In this document: piece after piece, positions 23,558 through 34,589 of the stretch
Numbering within the stretch: position 1 is the stretch's first letter
Layout of the letters: the number at the start of each line of letters is the position of its first letter
Assembly (NCBI GenBank): GCA_029990175.1
Contig: JARKIP010000005.1
Span: 36,093,501 to 36,157,500, forward strand
Source: Petunia secreta
Taxonomy: Eukaryota > Streptophyta > Magnoliopsida > Solanales > Solanaceae
Reading direction: 5' to 3'
DNA: 64,000 nt
Notes under the pieces: generated by a model
Told to the model about the DNA's origin: nothing
The model's input: the letters and a program-made list of their open reading frames with translations, nothing else
Database searches by the model: none
Translations under genes and position numbers: made by a program

Positions 23558-24270
23558 TGATGCTGGGCAACCCATCACTAGACCCTTCACCCGGAGTCAA
23601 GCCAAGAAGGTTCAAGAGGTGCATTTGTACTTGGAGAGGAGGGGCCTTGAAAATGGAAGCGATCGGAAGCCGTACCGGATGATCAAGGCGCAAGCACCAA
23701 GCCTAGAAGGCTCAGACACCCCGCCCAGCATTCCAGGCGCTCCGCCCTGAAGAGGCCATGCTGAGGTGCTCCGCCCACCTTTGGGGCGCCCCGCCTGGGC
23801 CACCCCACTGATCAAATTGGCGGGCGCTCCGCCCTAAAAGCTAAAGCACGGGATTTTGCTTGGTGTTATGTCTATTTTGACCCTACGTGGTCTTTTATCT
23901 CTAAGCCTAAGTGTGGGCACTCTAGACCTTTCACAAAGTGTTTAAAAACATCTATAAATAGCTAGATAGCTTATTTCTTTCATTAGCTAACTTTGATGAT
24001 TAAAGAACCTTGTTAAGAGTTGAACTCTTTGTTGAATGAAAACCTTTGATGGGACTTGTTCTTCCTTTAGTGGATCTAGATGAATTCCAATCCCCCCCGA
24101 CCATTCTACTTGCGTGCTCACCTTAGCTCGAGGGTAGTTGCCTAGTGTAGGTGTTCTTGACATTCTCTCGGCGTGTAACGGAATGAGTTGTTCGTTGCTA
24201 CTTGAGATTATCGATCGAGTTACGTCTCGCTCTTTATCTTGTTTACTTTTTCCGCTTTTTCCCTACATCA
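23558..24270 (+). repeat. 3' LTR of element B
   Basis: 713 bp, directly after the purine tract. It matches 16809-17506 except for scattered substitutions and a 13-bp length difference. GC cassette at 23717-23835; TATA at 23953-23960. Confidence 0.93.
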
Positions 24271-24275
24271 TCCTG

Positions 24276-26313
24276 CAAAACACTTTGTTCAGCACTAGGC
24301 AAAGGGTTATCGTTAGTGAATTCATTATTAAAGTTCAAGAGGATACCCTTGTGCACGACGCAAATCAGCAGCTTGCCTCGGTCATTACCTCGGAGGCACT
24401 CACCCGGCTGCATAATTGCACAAATATTACCTGCCACGGGCGGTGTCACTTTGTCCTCGGCCATAGTTTGTGTCCCCAGTAGATAACAAGTTTGCATTGG
24501 AATCACATCGAACATCATCTCATCTTGATAAGTTCCCAGTTTGAACTTGATCTACACTTTTTTGGAAACTCTTAGTTCTCTACATTTGTTTAACCATTGC
24601 AACCGATATGGATGAGGGTGTTTTGATGTAGGCAGTCCCAGTCGTGAAACCAAGGTTTAGCTAACCACATTTTCACAACTACTCGAATCAATAATTATCG
24701 AACACACATTTCCTCTCACCCGACACCTCGAATGTAAGAGATTTTATCTTTGGTTGTCCTCTTCTTCTAGGTTCATAGTGCTCAAGTTTCTACAAAACAC
24801 AAGAAACATTCCCGGATGGTCAGCCTCGGTAGCTTCTCGACAATCATCATTTTCAGATCGGTCAGTCTCCTCTCCATTTTCCTCCTCTGAGTCACTCGCT
24901 TGGTCATGGATGGTTCCATCTTTGAGCAAAAGCATAACTTTGCGAGTCGTACACTCTTTAGCCAAGTGACCATAACCCCTACATTTATGACAGTGAATAT
25001 TTGAAGCGCTAGGAGTATTAAGTTGAGCTTTACCTCCCATCTCCTTGGAGTTATAACGGGCACTCCCCTTTCGAAGGGTTTCTTCAGATCTCGGCAAGTG
25101 TTGGCATTTGTAGGATCCGGACTCTTCCAATCATTGCTCCAGTTCAAGGGAGTTGAAGTAGTAACCCCTCGGTACCAATTTTCTTTATTGTCCTTCACCC
25201 ACTTCTCAGCATCAACGGCTGCATGGAAAACATCATCTAATATTTGGTACACAAGCAGTCGCAATTAAGATGACACATCTTAAGTCAGTCCATTCTTGAC
25301 CCGAATGATAGCTTGCTCATCATCTTCTTCCATATCAAGAGCCAATCGAATCTTTTCAAACTCATCAAAGTACTCTTCAACTGATTTGGACCCTTGCATC
25401 AAATCATAGAACTTCTGAAGTTGCTCCTGCCGATATTTGGCAGTCACATACTTAGCATCCATTGCTTGTTTCAACTGCACCATGTAAGAACCTCGGGGTA
25501 AGCATCTCTTCTCCTCATTCTCTTATCTGCTTCCCACCATGTAGATGCATATGCCACAAATGAAGAACTAGCATGTGCAGCTTTTCTTTCCTCGGTCATC
25601 TCATTGGTTCCAAAGATTCGTTCCAAACGTACCTTCCAATCCAGATATTGGTCCGGATTACTAGTTCCTCTAAAGGGTGGAATAGTGATCTTGACACTGT
25701 TCAAGTTTGAATTTCGAGCACCTCGGATCGGTTCCGGATGCTCATCATAATAGTCATCAGCCTCACGCTCATAATTTCTATCAACATATGCACATCGGCC
25801 TCGACCTCGAAAGTTCCCACGGCCTCGTTGAACCTGCCTTCCTTCTACGAATGGTGGCTCATACTCATCTTCAGCATCGGCAAACTCTCCATCATCAACC
25901 CCTTCATCAATGACCACAACTTGACTTTGGGGCCTTGGAAGTGGTAGTCTATCAGCTCGGGGATTGCCCAAGTTTTGTTGTTCAGCTTAGGGAATGCCCA
26001 AGTTCGGTTGGTCAACTCGGTGAATGCCCAAGTTTTATTCAGCTCAAGGATTACCACTAGCTTCATTTCGAACGGCCTCATTCCTCAACCGTTGTTGACG
26101 AGCCAGTTCAGCAAATTGCTCCAATTTCATAAGAGTTGAATTGCTAGTGCCAGCGCCGGACCCAGGTAAGGCCACGGATGCTTTCTCCTGCTCAAGGTTA
26201 GCTACTCGAGCACTTACTCCTTTGACCTCGGCACTGATGCCTTGTATCGCAACCAAGAGGTCAGCTAATGACACATCGGGCGCTTCAACGCCTTTCTCTG
26301 CATTTCCAGCCAT
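24276..26313 (-). pseudogene. Element C gag and protease, decayed
   Basis: The minus-strand start is at 26311-26313 (MAGNAEKGVEAPD), in a TTCAATGGC context. The gag core (VKITIPPFRGTSNPDQYLDWK, about 25690-25630) has an Arg/Gly patch before it and a zinc knuckle CHKCRGYGHLAKEC (about 24990-24950) after it. Near 25960-26050 an approximately 29-nt unit encoding a (L)GNP-type word is repeated three or four times in drifting frames. Downstream, CAIMQPGE, GNDRGKLLICVVHKGI and NPLPSAEQSV (to 24276) belong to the protease-RT linker, which continues after element B at 16803. Frame changes near 25970, 25480 and 25270 and further breaks below 24740 make it inactive. Confidence 0.82.
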
Positions 26314-27332
26314 TGAACCTGCATGAATCAAAGACAAGAAAATATTAAGGTTGAAAATCACCTCACACACTTCCTCACTTTTGTTGGGTGGCGCTCGGGT
26401 CCACTCAATTTGTAGATTTGGTTACTCAAGAACTTGTCACCAATGGCTTTCTCAGTTTGATCAATTTCTCTAAGATCCTTCGAATTCAACAAGACTCGTT
26501 GTCTCCTTCGGGAAAAGTGAATTGATTTGACTCGATGGAACGGACGATATTTCACTGCGCATGAGAAGTCAAGAATTAAACTATGAAATTTGGACTTCGG
26601 TCACCCCACTTACAAGTTTCTATAAGCTCAAACAAATTATCAAGATCTCGAGTAGAAGAATTTACTCTAGAGATCCACAAACGAGATTCCACGGGCACAA
26701 AGAAGAAAGAAAACCTAGGAGAATCTACCCTCCGTTTCTGCTTTTAGAAACCTTGGACACGTCACCTTTGTACGGACAAAAGTGGTCCCCCCCTTTGGTA
26801 CGGATTAGGGTTTAACCTTATCCATTTTTTCCTCTTTTCACCTGGGGTTTTAGGCAACGGCGCCTTTCCCATTTCTTATTCAATGGAACAGTGAACCTTA
26901 CTAGCTCCGGTGTACGGACACCTTTAAATTTTGTTCACAGCCCAGAATTCAAGCAAGATTTAAGTTTGCTTATCAGAAAAAATTTTAACAACGAACGCAG
27001 GGACCTTCAGTTCCAAGCCAAGCTAAGAACAGCTTCAGCTTCGTCCGTACACTGTTACAGTATAACAAATTTCCGGCGTACAAACGATGGCTAAACAATG
27101 GAATTTCGAATTTTAAGCACAAAACTCGACCCAAATGAAACACCAACCACCAGTTTCAACGTCAAAACAATCAAAACTCAACTGGGGTTTTGCAACAGTA
27201 ACACCTCATCAACCATACAAATTCATCGAGAAACCCGGGTACTTTCTAGAATTACAATTCAATGGTGAACAAGAATCAGTGGTTGTTTATTCCAAACAAC
27301 CAACAATCAAATAAAAATTTTGAATTTTCTTC

Positions 27333-27397
<65 letters not shown>

Positions 27398-27535
27398 TTG
27401 TAATAAGAACACCAACGAAAACACAGTAGCAACACAACAAAAACAAGAACACTAAATGAAAATAAAGACGCAAACGCATGAAATGTAAAGATAACGTACA
27501 ACAGGATTGGGGTTGTAAGAACAAGCTCAAACCGT
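26314..27535 (-). other. Element C leader
   Basis: Untranslated leader. It carries several spaced GTACGGA/GTCCGTAC words (about 26770, 26798, 26911, 27042, 27075) that also mark the leader of element D, and a long ATT microsatellite near the primer site. No coding frame is credible here. Confidence 0.65.
27336..27397. repeat. (TTA)n microsatellite, about 21 units
   Basis: 62 bp of uninterrupted TTA/ATT, about 140 nt into the element C leader. Related elements have a plain A-rich tract at the equivalent place, so the microsatellite probably grew from it. Confidence 0.97.
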
Positions 27536-27547
27536 GCTCAGATACCA
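27536..27547 (-). other. Primer-binding site of element C, initiator-Met tRNA, one mismatch
   Basis: On the minus strand TGGTATCTGAGC, against the canonical TGGTATCAGAGC; 4 nt from the LTR end at 27552. Confidence 0.85.
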
Positions 27548-27551
27548 AGAC

Positions 27552-28320
27552 TGGTGCAAGCTAACTTGAAGAAGCTTAGCAATCGAGAAAGAATAGCGAA
27601 AAGTAAAAGTGATAAAGTAAAGATAGAAGCTAGACAAATCTAAGCTTCAATCCAAACGAACCCAAGGAACAAGTCTTAGGGCTACTCAGCTTAACAAACA
27701 AAGAATCACATAAGACTAGGCAACAATCCTCAAGAAGACAACAAGCTTCTTACAAATTGAATGATCAAAGAAGAAAATGTTCAAACAGAAAACACCGATT
27801 GATCCAAGTTCTTTAAAAATTCCAACGACGGGGTTAGACTCACGACAAAGACTCAAAAGTACTCGGCTTATCATTCAATATTCACAATCAACTAGACAAA
27901 ATGAACTATGCTAAGGGGTTTATATAGAAATCCCCAAGGGTAAGCTAGTAAATGGTCACAGTCGACCAATAAAACAACGCCGCGCAGGGCCGAAGTGATA
28001 AGCTCGGGCACTCTTGACTTGTTTTCGGTCGCTCAGCCTCGGCACAATAAAAATGGACGCTCTCTTGCCTATGGCACAGTTTTAGCCCTTCGGTCACTCA
28101 TCTATCGACTTCGTTGATCGACATTCGGTCACTTCCATTTGTGGGCTCGAGCTTGCAGATGTAGCTTTCATATCTCGAGCTCGGTCATTCAGCTTTCGAA
28201 CGGTCGCTTTCTCCCAGCCACGCCAGATGGATGTGCACATTAGGCAGAAGCTTGGCTTGCCTTTGTGTCACTGGTCTCGATGGGTGGAACAGTTGATCAG
28301 CACGGACACGGGCTGCATCA
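27552..28320 (-). repeat. 5' LTR of element C
   Basis: 769 bp, paired with 13429-14196. TATA context TTTATATA at 27919-27926 (plus coordinates) and a degenerate dyad at 27954-27967. Confidence 0.88.
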
Positions 28321-29381
28321 CTTCCGCCGAGGAAGAACCTATTAGCGAGACTTGTGAGATTGTTATTCCCGTTCTAGAAGGGGTTAATCTGTTTCAGCAC
28401 CCTGATGTCATGACTGACCATACCGCTGACCTGGTTTGGCCATATGAGCAGCGGTTTCCTTTTGGCTGTAACCATCGGGAACTACTGAAGGTCACTGTCG
28501 GATATTCCCTTATAGTGTACCTTTCACCTTCTTTGCCTAATGTCTTCACTGATCCTCTATTTGCCTTATCTAACCATCTCTTTTTCATTGTCTATCCCAA
28601 GGGCTCATGGCCTGCGAAGAGGTTGTCTGGTGTGGAATAGTCGATGAATGCCTCAGAGAGGAAAATGACACCCTCCGAGGCCAAGTTGCTGGCATGCAGC
28701 CCTTCACCGTGAAGTAGAAGGATTAAAAAAAGAGGTTAGGGCCACAAAGAATGCTTTTTGCTTTTAGAAGCTTCGGGCTAACAGGTTCGACGCTTCGATG
28801 GGGGAGATGGTTCATAAACACAAAGAGGAGGTCGTGAGGCGACGTCTCTTCGGGAGGTTGTAACCTTGGGGCAAGTACACCGGGCTTGTGTTCCTTTTTT
28901 GAAGTCTAACGAGTTGGCTTGGATGCAGCAAGTATCTTCCGCAGAGGAGAAAGCTAAAGCTATCATTCAGATGTCCTTAGGAATGAGAGTCTCGCTACCT
29001 TTCAATGACCAGCTGCGGAGCAAAGTCAAGTCTCTCGAGAAATACCACGACAAGCTTTGCGTTGATTCCCACACGCTATCTAAGAAGATTTACGAATTGA
29101 ATGCTAGGCACGTGGTCATGCTGGATCGCACAAACCTGGCTGCTGGGATTGTTACCCTCCAGAGGATTTGTGATACCCCTAGTTTAGATATGTCTACTAA
29201 GATTGACAAGATTACTACGCTGGTGGTAGCTGTCGATGCCCGGTTGGACCCTTATCCAGAAGATGGTTCTAAAGAAGCTAGTGGAGCTGGGGATGATGAT
29301 CTCCTATCAGGGACCTTGCAGCTGATGGAGCAAGGCCTTCGCGGAATGCCGTTGAAGGAAAGAATCCCCCGAGTGAATTGA
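28321..29381 (+). pseudogene. Decayed coding remnant, right part, with a coiled-coil frame
   Basis: Continues the plus-strand remnant interrupted by element C. An acidic fragment (SAEEEPISETCEIVIPVLEGVN) begins at the target site. After several stops a 171-codon frame (28866-29381) follows. It is helical and charged, with heptad-like spacing (FNDQLRSKVKSLEKYHDKLC), and ends in an acidic tail before the TGA at 29379-29381. No catalytic or zinc motif is visible. It resembles the coiled-coil end of gag-like proteins of old plant retroelements; function unknown. Confidence 0.35.
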
Positions 29382-32226
29382 TCCCCCCCTCTTTTTTTAT
29401 TATAATGTTTTGAACTCCTGTTTGTGCCTTCAGGCACTTATAAAATTATCTTTTGTGGATAAAATCCTTCTATTTGGAGCAATTTTACTTTTTCTTATTG
29501 CATAGTGCCGAATGTTAGCACACTCGTGAAGCGTATGCACTAAATCTGCCTGTAACGAGCCCGACTTGTTTTTTGTTGTAGGTAGTCTAGATAATGGCGT
29601 CGGAAAACTTAAGTTTTCACGGTGCCTAATTGTGCCTATTTGAGCATTTATGCGCCGATTGTCATTTGTTTTAGTTGCGTTAGTAATAGACCAACTGCTT
29701 TATTCTAATGTTTAGAATGTTAGCGTATTGTGAAGTGCCTTTGCGAACGTATATGTCTATTTATAACTGGTTTGCACTTGTAGAAAGTGGCTTTTTCAAA
29801 TTTTGGCGCCAACAGGTGACAGCTTAGGAGCGTCTATAGTAGACGTTTTAGAGTAGGGCTTGACCCGCGCCCACAAGGGGACGTTTTTAGTCCATTTTTA
29901 AGGAGAATCATTGCGTTCATAGAGAGCGGATGTACTTGTCCACTCGAGTGCCAAAGTCTTTATGGAACTGTGTAGGTGGGCATCCTCAACTCATGTAGGT
30001 GCAAGTGTTGAATTGACGATTTCAACATACGATATTGCCTGGTGGCTTAACTATAATTGATCTATCCTGAGCGAGTGCTTGACTCTAATGCACAGTGAGG
30101 AGTGAGCGTTTTACTTCAACTCAAAGAATAGCCGAGAGCTAAGAACGAATGGATCTAGATTATCTGAGATAAAACTGACTAAAACATAATAGTAGTTTCA
30201 TAAAATAAAGAGAGGGGATAAGCCTGTATTGTTGTGGGTATAGGAACCGTAGCATAAGCAACAAGTAGCGAAATACTAGAACTGATTAAAGTAAATAACA
30301 GAAGAGGGCTGTGCTCCAGGATGCCCTACTCCTACTCCACCCCAAACTCATTTCGACAAAAGACCCACACCAAACCTACTGTCCAAGGGACATTCTTAAG
30401 CATACAGACCTTCAAGAGAATAAATAAATAAAACCATGTTCAAGAGACAAACTCCAGTGAACTCCTTTCCTCCCATTCATTGCTCTTTGAAAGAAGTTAA
30501 AAATAAAATTAAAAAGAATCTAACGCTCTAGTCGAATTGAAGAATTTAAACACTCATGCTATTTGAAAGAGCTTTCAACATGGAGTGACATTTGAATTTA
30601 TCTTACATTCTACGTTCCCAAAATGGATCCTATAGCGGCACTTCTGGCTTAAAAGCTTACTTTCAAGGCTCCTCTACTGCTCTGTAGCCGCATTCCTGGC
30701 TTCGTCTTCAGCTTTCAGGCCTGCAGTCGTGACGTTAGTTTCGGTGCAATAAATAAAAGGCAAGCAGATGAACGACCAGTATTCCTTCCTAAAGGCAAGA
30801 CTAGGTAGTTTAAGTTGCTCCCTCTTTCCTCTTAGCTCCCCTCTAAGCTAAAAAAAAAATAAAAAACCCGCGACCAGTTATCCAGGAACTTATTCAGAAA
30901 TATCATAATGAATGGAACATAGGAGTTTAATCATCCAAGTGACCGGAGCAATTCACTTGAGTGATTGATGTTTCAGGGCCTTCTTCCTATTCATGGGGGC
31001 TCGGTCCTTCCTCCTTGCCGGGCTTGGCTGCTCCAAGGATAGCTATTGTGTAACATTCCCTTACAATTTGTTGCTCCCCATGTATCTCCTTTATTCTCCA
31101 CTAAGTTGGGTACTTGAAAAATATGTTTGTCCATGAAAAGCTGTCAGTTTTTGGACATTTTTTCAAAAACAATTTTTAAAAATCCAAAAAATGATTTTGA
31201 CCACTTTTCAAGTTTTTTCAAAAAATAAATTTTCTCCCCTCACAAAATTTCTAACTACATTCAAGTAAAGTTCATGTTCAAGCAGGACTTCAACTTTTAA
31301 ATACAATTTTTCAACTCAACTTCAGAAAGATTTTTTAATATTTTTTTGGTATTTATGGCAAAACGGCTACTTCAACTCAACTTTAAAAGCTCTTCTTCAC
31401 AAAAAAAAAAAAAAAAATAAAATAAAATAAAATAAAATAAAATTTGGTATCTATGGCTAAACGGGCTACTAAAAGTCTCTAACTGCTATTGGAGCTCTAG
31501 GTGTTTGGCCATATAAACTTCATTCTTTAAAAAAATAAAATTAAAAGATATGTTTGGCCATCATATCTTTAGGCCTTTTCAAAAAAAATCATAAATTTTT
31601 TTCATTCTTTAATAAATGGGAGAGGGGATTATAAGGTGGGGAATCAAATCGTCACTAATACTGTGAAAAATTAGGTAACGAATCATTTGGATTATAAAAA
31701 TTCTCTGGTAATAGCTTTTTGAAACCAAAACACTTTTTGACTAGTTTTTCAACTTTTTAATGGAAAGTCATATAACTTTTTACTTTTTCAAATATTATTT
31801 ATGTCTAAACACAACTTTGACTGACAGGCATAAAAATTAAAAAAAAAAAAAAAGTCCAAAAAAAATAAAATTTGGTATCATGACCAAACTTAATAATTCT
31901 CTTTTTATCTTTTTTTTTTTCACCCCGTATTTTCCTGCACTCTCTTTAGGGGTCTGACTGAACCGCATTAGTATAGTGAAAATCTATTTTGTTGGGTAAA
32001 AGCTCCCCATCAAATGACGAGATAACACTTAAAATTTAAACTTGAAACTCCTGATTAAGAATGGGAAGCAGTTATTGTTCCACCCTATTCTTTGGTGATT
32101 TCCTTTTTAAATCTTTCAAGTTCACAACAACTATAACAAACACAGAAGATTTGAAAAATAATGCGATCTTCTTTTCTTTGTTTATTTTTAATAATTGCAT
32201 TTGTTGGAAGACAATAATAAGTATGG
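29382..32226. other. No gene seen; AT-rich old DNA with simple repeats
   Basis: No supported frame. 31395-31441 is an A tract followed by AAAAT repeats. A phrase with AATTTGGTAT and ATGGC...AAAC recurs near 31345, 31441 and 31865, and TGTTTGGCCAT-type words near 31500 and 31550, suggesting a decayed short interspersed or MITE-like repeat. 31900-32226 is the flank into which element K inserted. Confidence 0.45.
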
Positions 32227-34555
32227 TGTTGCTACACCCGCGTGTCTAAACAAATGTATATTAAGTTAATGACATATTAAAAATGATTTAAGTAAATTTA
32301 AAGTCATAATATTACTATATATGATGTTTATACGTTGAATATAAAGTTTAGAAAAAATTGGATTTAAGTTGTGAAAAAACCGACTGAGGATTTGCCTTGT
32401 AACGAAGCTTTTTGAGCAACTAAATCCGTGTGTTATATGAGGTTTTTAGGGATATATTATACAAAAATTGAAGGTCTTGGAGTGTAGTTTCCAACACTTT
32501 TTACCATTTATTAATATGACATCTGGATAAAAAGATATAAGCGTCTGAAGTAGGGTCATTCCTAGGGTGCAAAGCTAGCACCTCTTTGACTTTTCAAAAG
32601 TGGATATATAGCCTTAAGTTTTATTTCTTCTTCATTTATCAGAAACCACAAAATAATAACATCTTTAAACTTATCCTTAAGCTCTCAACAAGGTTTTCAA
32701 GCAAGATTAACATCTCGTATACGAAATCAAGAAGCGAACACATCGGGTCTCAAATCAGTCCCCAAAGAGCAGCACTAAAGATGGCTCAAAACTGAAAAAA
32801 TTATTTTTCACTCAGATAGCTGTTAGTAGTTTAAGCATAACCTTTTGTACAAAACTGATATTGTGGTGATTTAGGATTCCCAAGAACCCCAAAAAACATA
32901 TCTACAATTTACATTCATATTCTAAAGTCTATATTTTCCATTTAAGCCCTAAAAACTATGATGCAAACTAGGACTGTGGTACTATCCAGATTTTGTGCAG
33001 CCGTGGAATTATTTCGCCATCCGATCGTCTTGCTTTGTTGTCCATTCAATATTTTATGTAATCCATTAACCTATGCATATCCTATAGCATCCCTTATGAA
33101 TGTGTAAGCAAATATAGCATGTTTAGATGCTCAGTTTTATACTAAATCAATAGTAGAAGCTTTATAAAATGATTGTCCAACATTTGTTTTGTCGCTTGTT
33201 TTGTGGATAGCTGAACTTCCTTTTGCTCGATATTATCGCTCTGGCCTGGTATCCATTCTCATGTATATTGTAGTGCTAATTTTTGTTTTTGCGTATCATC
33301 CAATTTTAGGGGAAGCTCTTTGAATTTTTATAAAAATTCAAAGATTTGGACAAATTCTGAGTTCCAAGTTATGTCTATAATTCTGTCTATGAATTTCTTT
33401 TCATTCCTTTGAGTTCATATCTATTTTAGCCACATGTTTTATGCCTTATACATGCTTATATTATGATTATACTATGTGTGTGAGTTGGAGTCCCCTAAAG
33501 AGGCTGGACATTGGACACACAGTCTGGTCACGTGTGATACCACCCATCTGGTGGACACAGCCCCTCTGGTTCAGGCGAAAATTGAAACACCAAGTGTGAC
33601 CGGGTGACATTCATACACTCTAACCAGAGAGACTAGATAATACTGGCTGGGAGGGACATAGCTCATAACAACTGCCAGGTTTTTTATATACGTGTATATA
33701 GCCAAAGTATGCACTGCAAGACTATACATGATGCTACTTCAGATATTCAGTTACCTGATTTTAGGTGATACCGCCCATAAGACCAGAAGGGTAGTAGTTC
33801 AAATAACAGTTCAGTTTTAGCTCAGTATCTGTTATCAATTCTCAATTATCAGCTGCACGTTCTTAATATCAGTATCAATTGACAGCTATCAGTTCTCAGT
33901 TTCTAATTACCACTTATTAGTCATATTATAGTCAGTTATCAGTATAGTTCAGCTCAGTCTTCAGCTTCAGATTCAGTTAGACTACAGTTTATATTCAGAT
34001 CATGTTTAGTTCATCTTTCAGATTTCCAGCTACATTGCTATACTTCAGCAAAGATTTACATATTTATATTCCAGCCTTACAGTTTCATTCAGATATGATA
34101 TATTATTTGCTCATGCCTTGCATACTTTGTACATATCATACTTACGTCCCTTCTGGGCGCAGCGTTTCATCCCATGCAGGCACAAATAGATAAGTGATTG
34201 AGCTACATCAGTAGGCCATTCACCATTTTTTGGAGTCACTCTGCTTACTTTCGAAGTCACTTATCATTATTTGTACAGTCAGCTAGTTTGGGTGTGACGG
34301 GACCCTGTCCCGTCCAGTACTTATTTAGCCCAGCACTCTTAGAGGCCTGTAGATGTGCACCTGTGCAGTTAGTATTTATTTATATGTCAGCTTGTGTTTG
34401 CCTTGTCGTCTTTTCGGGTTGTACAGTTTTGATGAGCTAGGCATATGCTTGTTCAGTTTATTAGTTTACTCATGGTTAGCAGAATATCAGCAGGTTTAGT
34501 GATAATCGGCACTTAGTGTTGGTTATCCGTTGCGGCCCTAGGTTGGGTTGTGACA
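32227..34555 (+). repeat. 5' LTR of element K
   Basis: About 2.3 kb. The first 500 bp or so align with 38154-38656 with many substitutions and small indels, so K is old. 33790-33990 is a low-complexity stretch rich in CAGTT and TCAG words. It ends GGTTGTGACA before the primer site. Confidence 0.82.
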
Positions 34556-34559
34556 AACA

Positions 34560-34571
34560 TGGTATCAGATC
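34560..34571 (+). other. Primer-binding site of element K
   Basis: TGGTATCAGATC, one mismatch to the initiator-Met primer complement, 4 nt after the LTR end. Confidence 0.8.
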
Positions 34572-34589
34572 AGTTCAGTACCTTGTGAG

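Larger units (their letters stand above)
16809..24270 (+). mobile_element. Gypsy element B, complete but inactivated, nested in element C
   Basis: LTRs 16809-17506 and 23558-24270 begin TGATGC and end CTACATCA. The 3' copy carries a 13-bp extra segment near 24140. The target duplication TCCTG is at 16804-16808 and 24271-24275, and the sequence on either side joins into a continuous element C pol. The primer site is at 17509, gag-pol at 18712-23546 and the purine tract AAGAAGGGGAGGA at 23545-23557. It is opposite in orientation to its host element. Several stops and frameshifts mean it cannot move on its own. Confidence 0.95.
13429..28320 (-). mobile_element. Gypsy element C (chromovirus clan), split by element B
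   Basis: Minus-strand LTR element. The LTRs are 13429-14196 (3') and 27552-28320 (5'), both beginning TGGTGCAAGC and ending GCTGCATCA on the plus strand. The target duplication is imperfect: CTGCC (13424-13428) against CTTCC (28321-28325). Gag-protease lies at 26313-24276 and pol at 16803-14197; the two halves were separated when B inserted (16804-24275). LTR divergence and many frame breaks make it old. Lineage: reverse transcriptase and integrase wording (VVVDRFSKMAHFIPCKK-type in relatives) and the LTR-overlapping C-terminus suggest a CRM-like chromovirus; this is an inference. Confidence 0.88.

Noticed and set aside
32061..32249. Small frame crossing the left end of element K
   Set aside because: It spans the insertion boundary of the LTR and has no domain.
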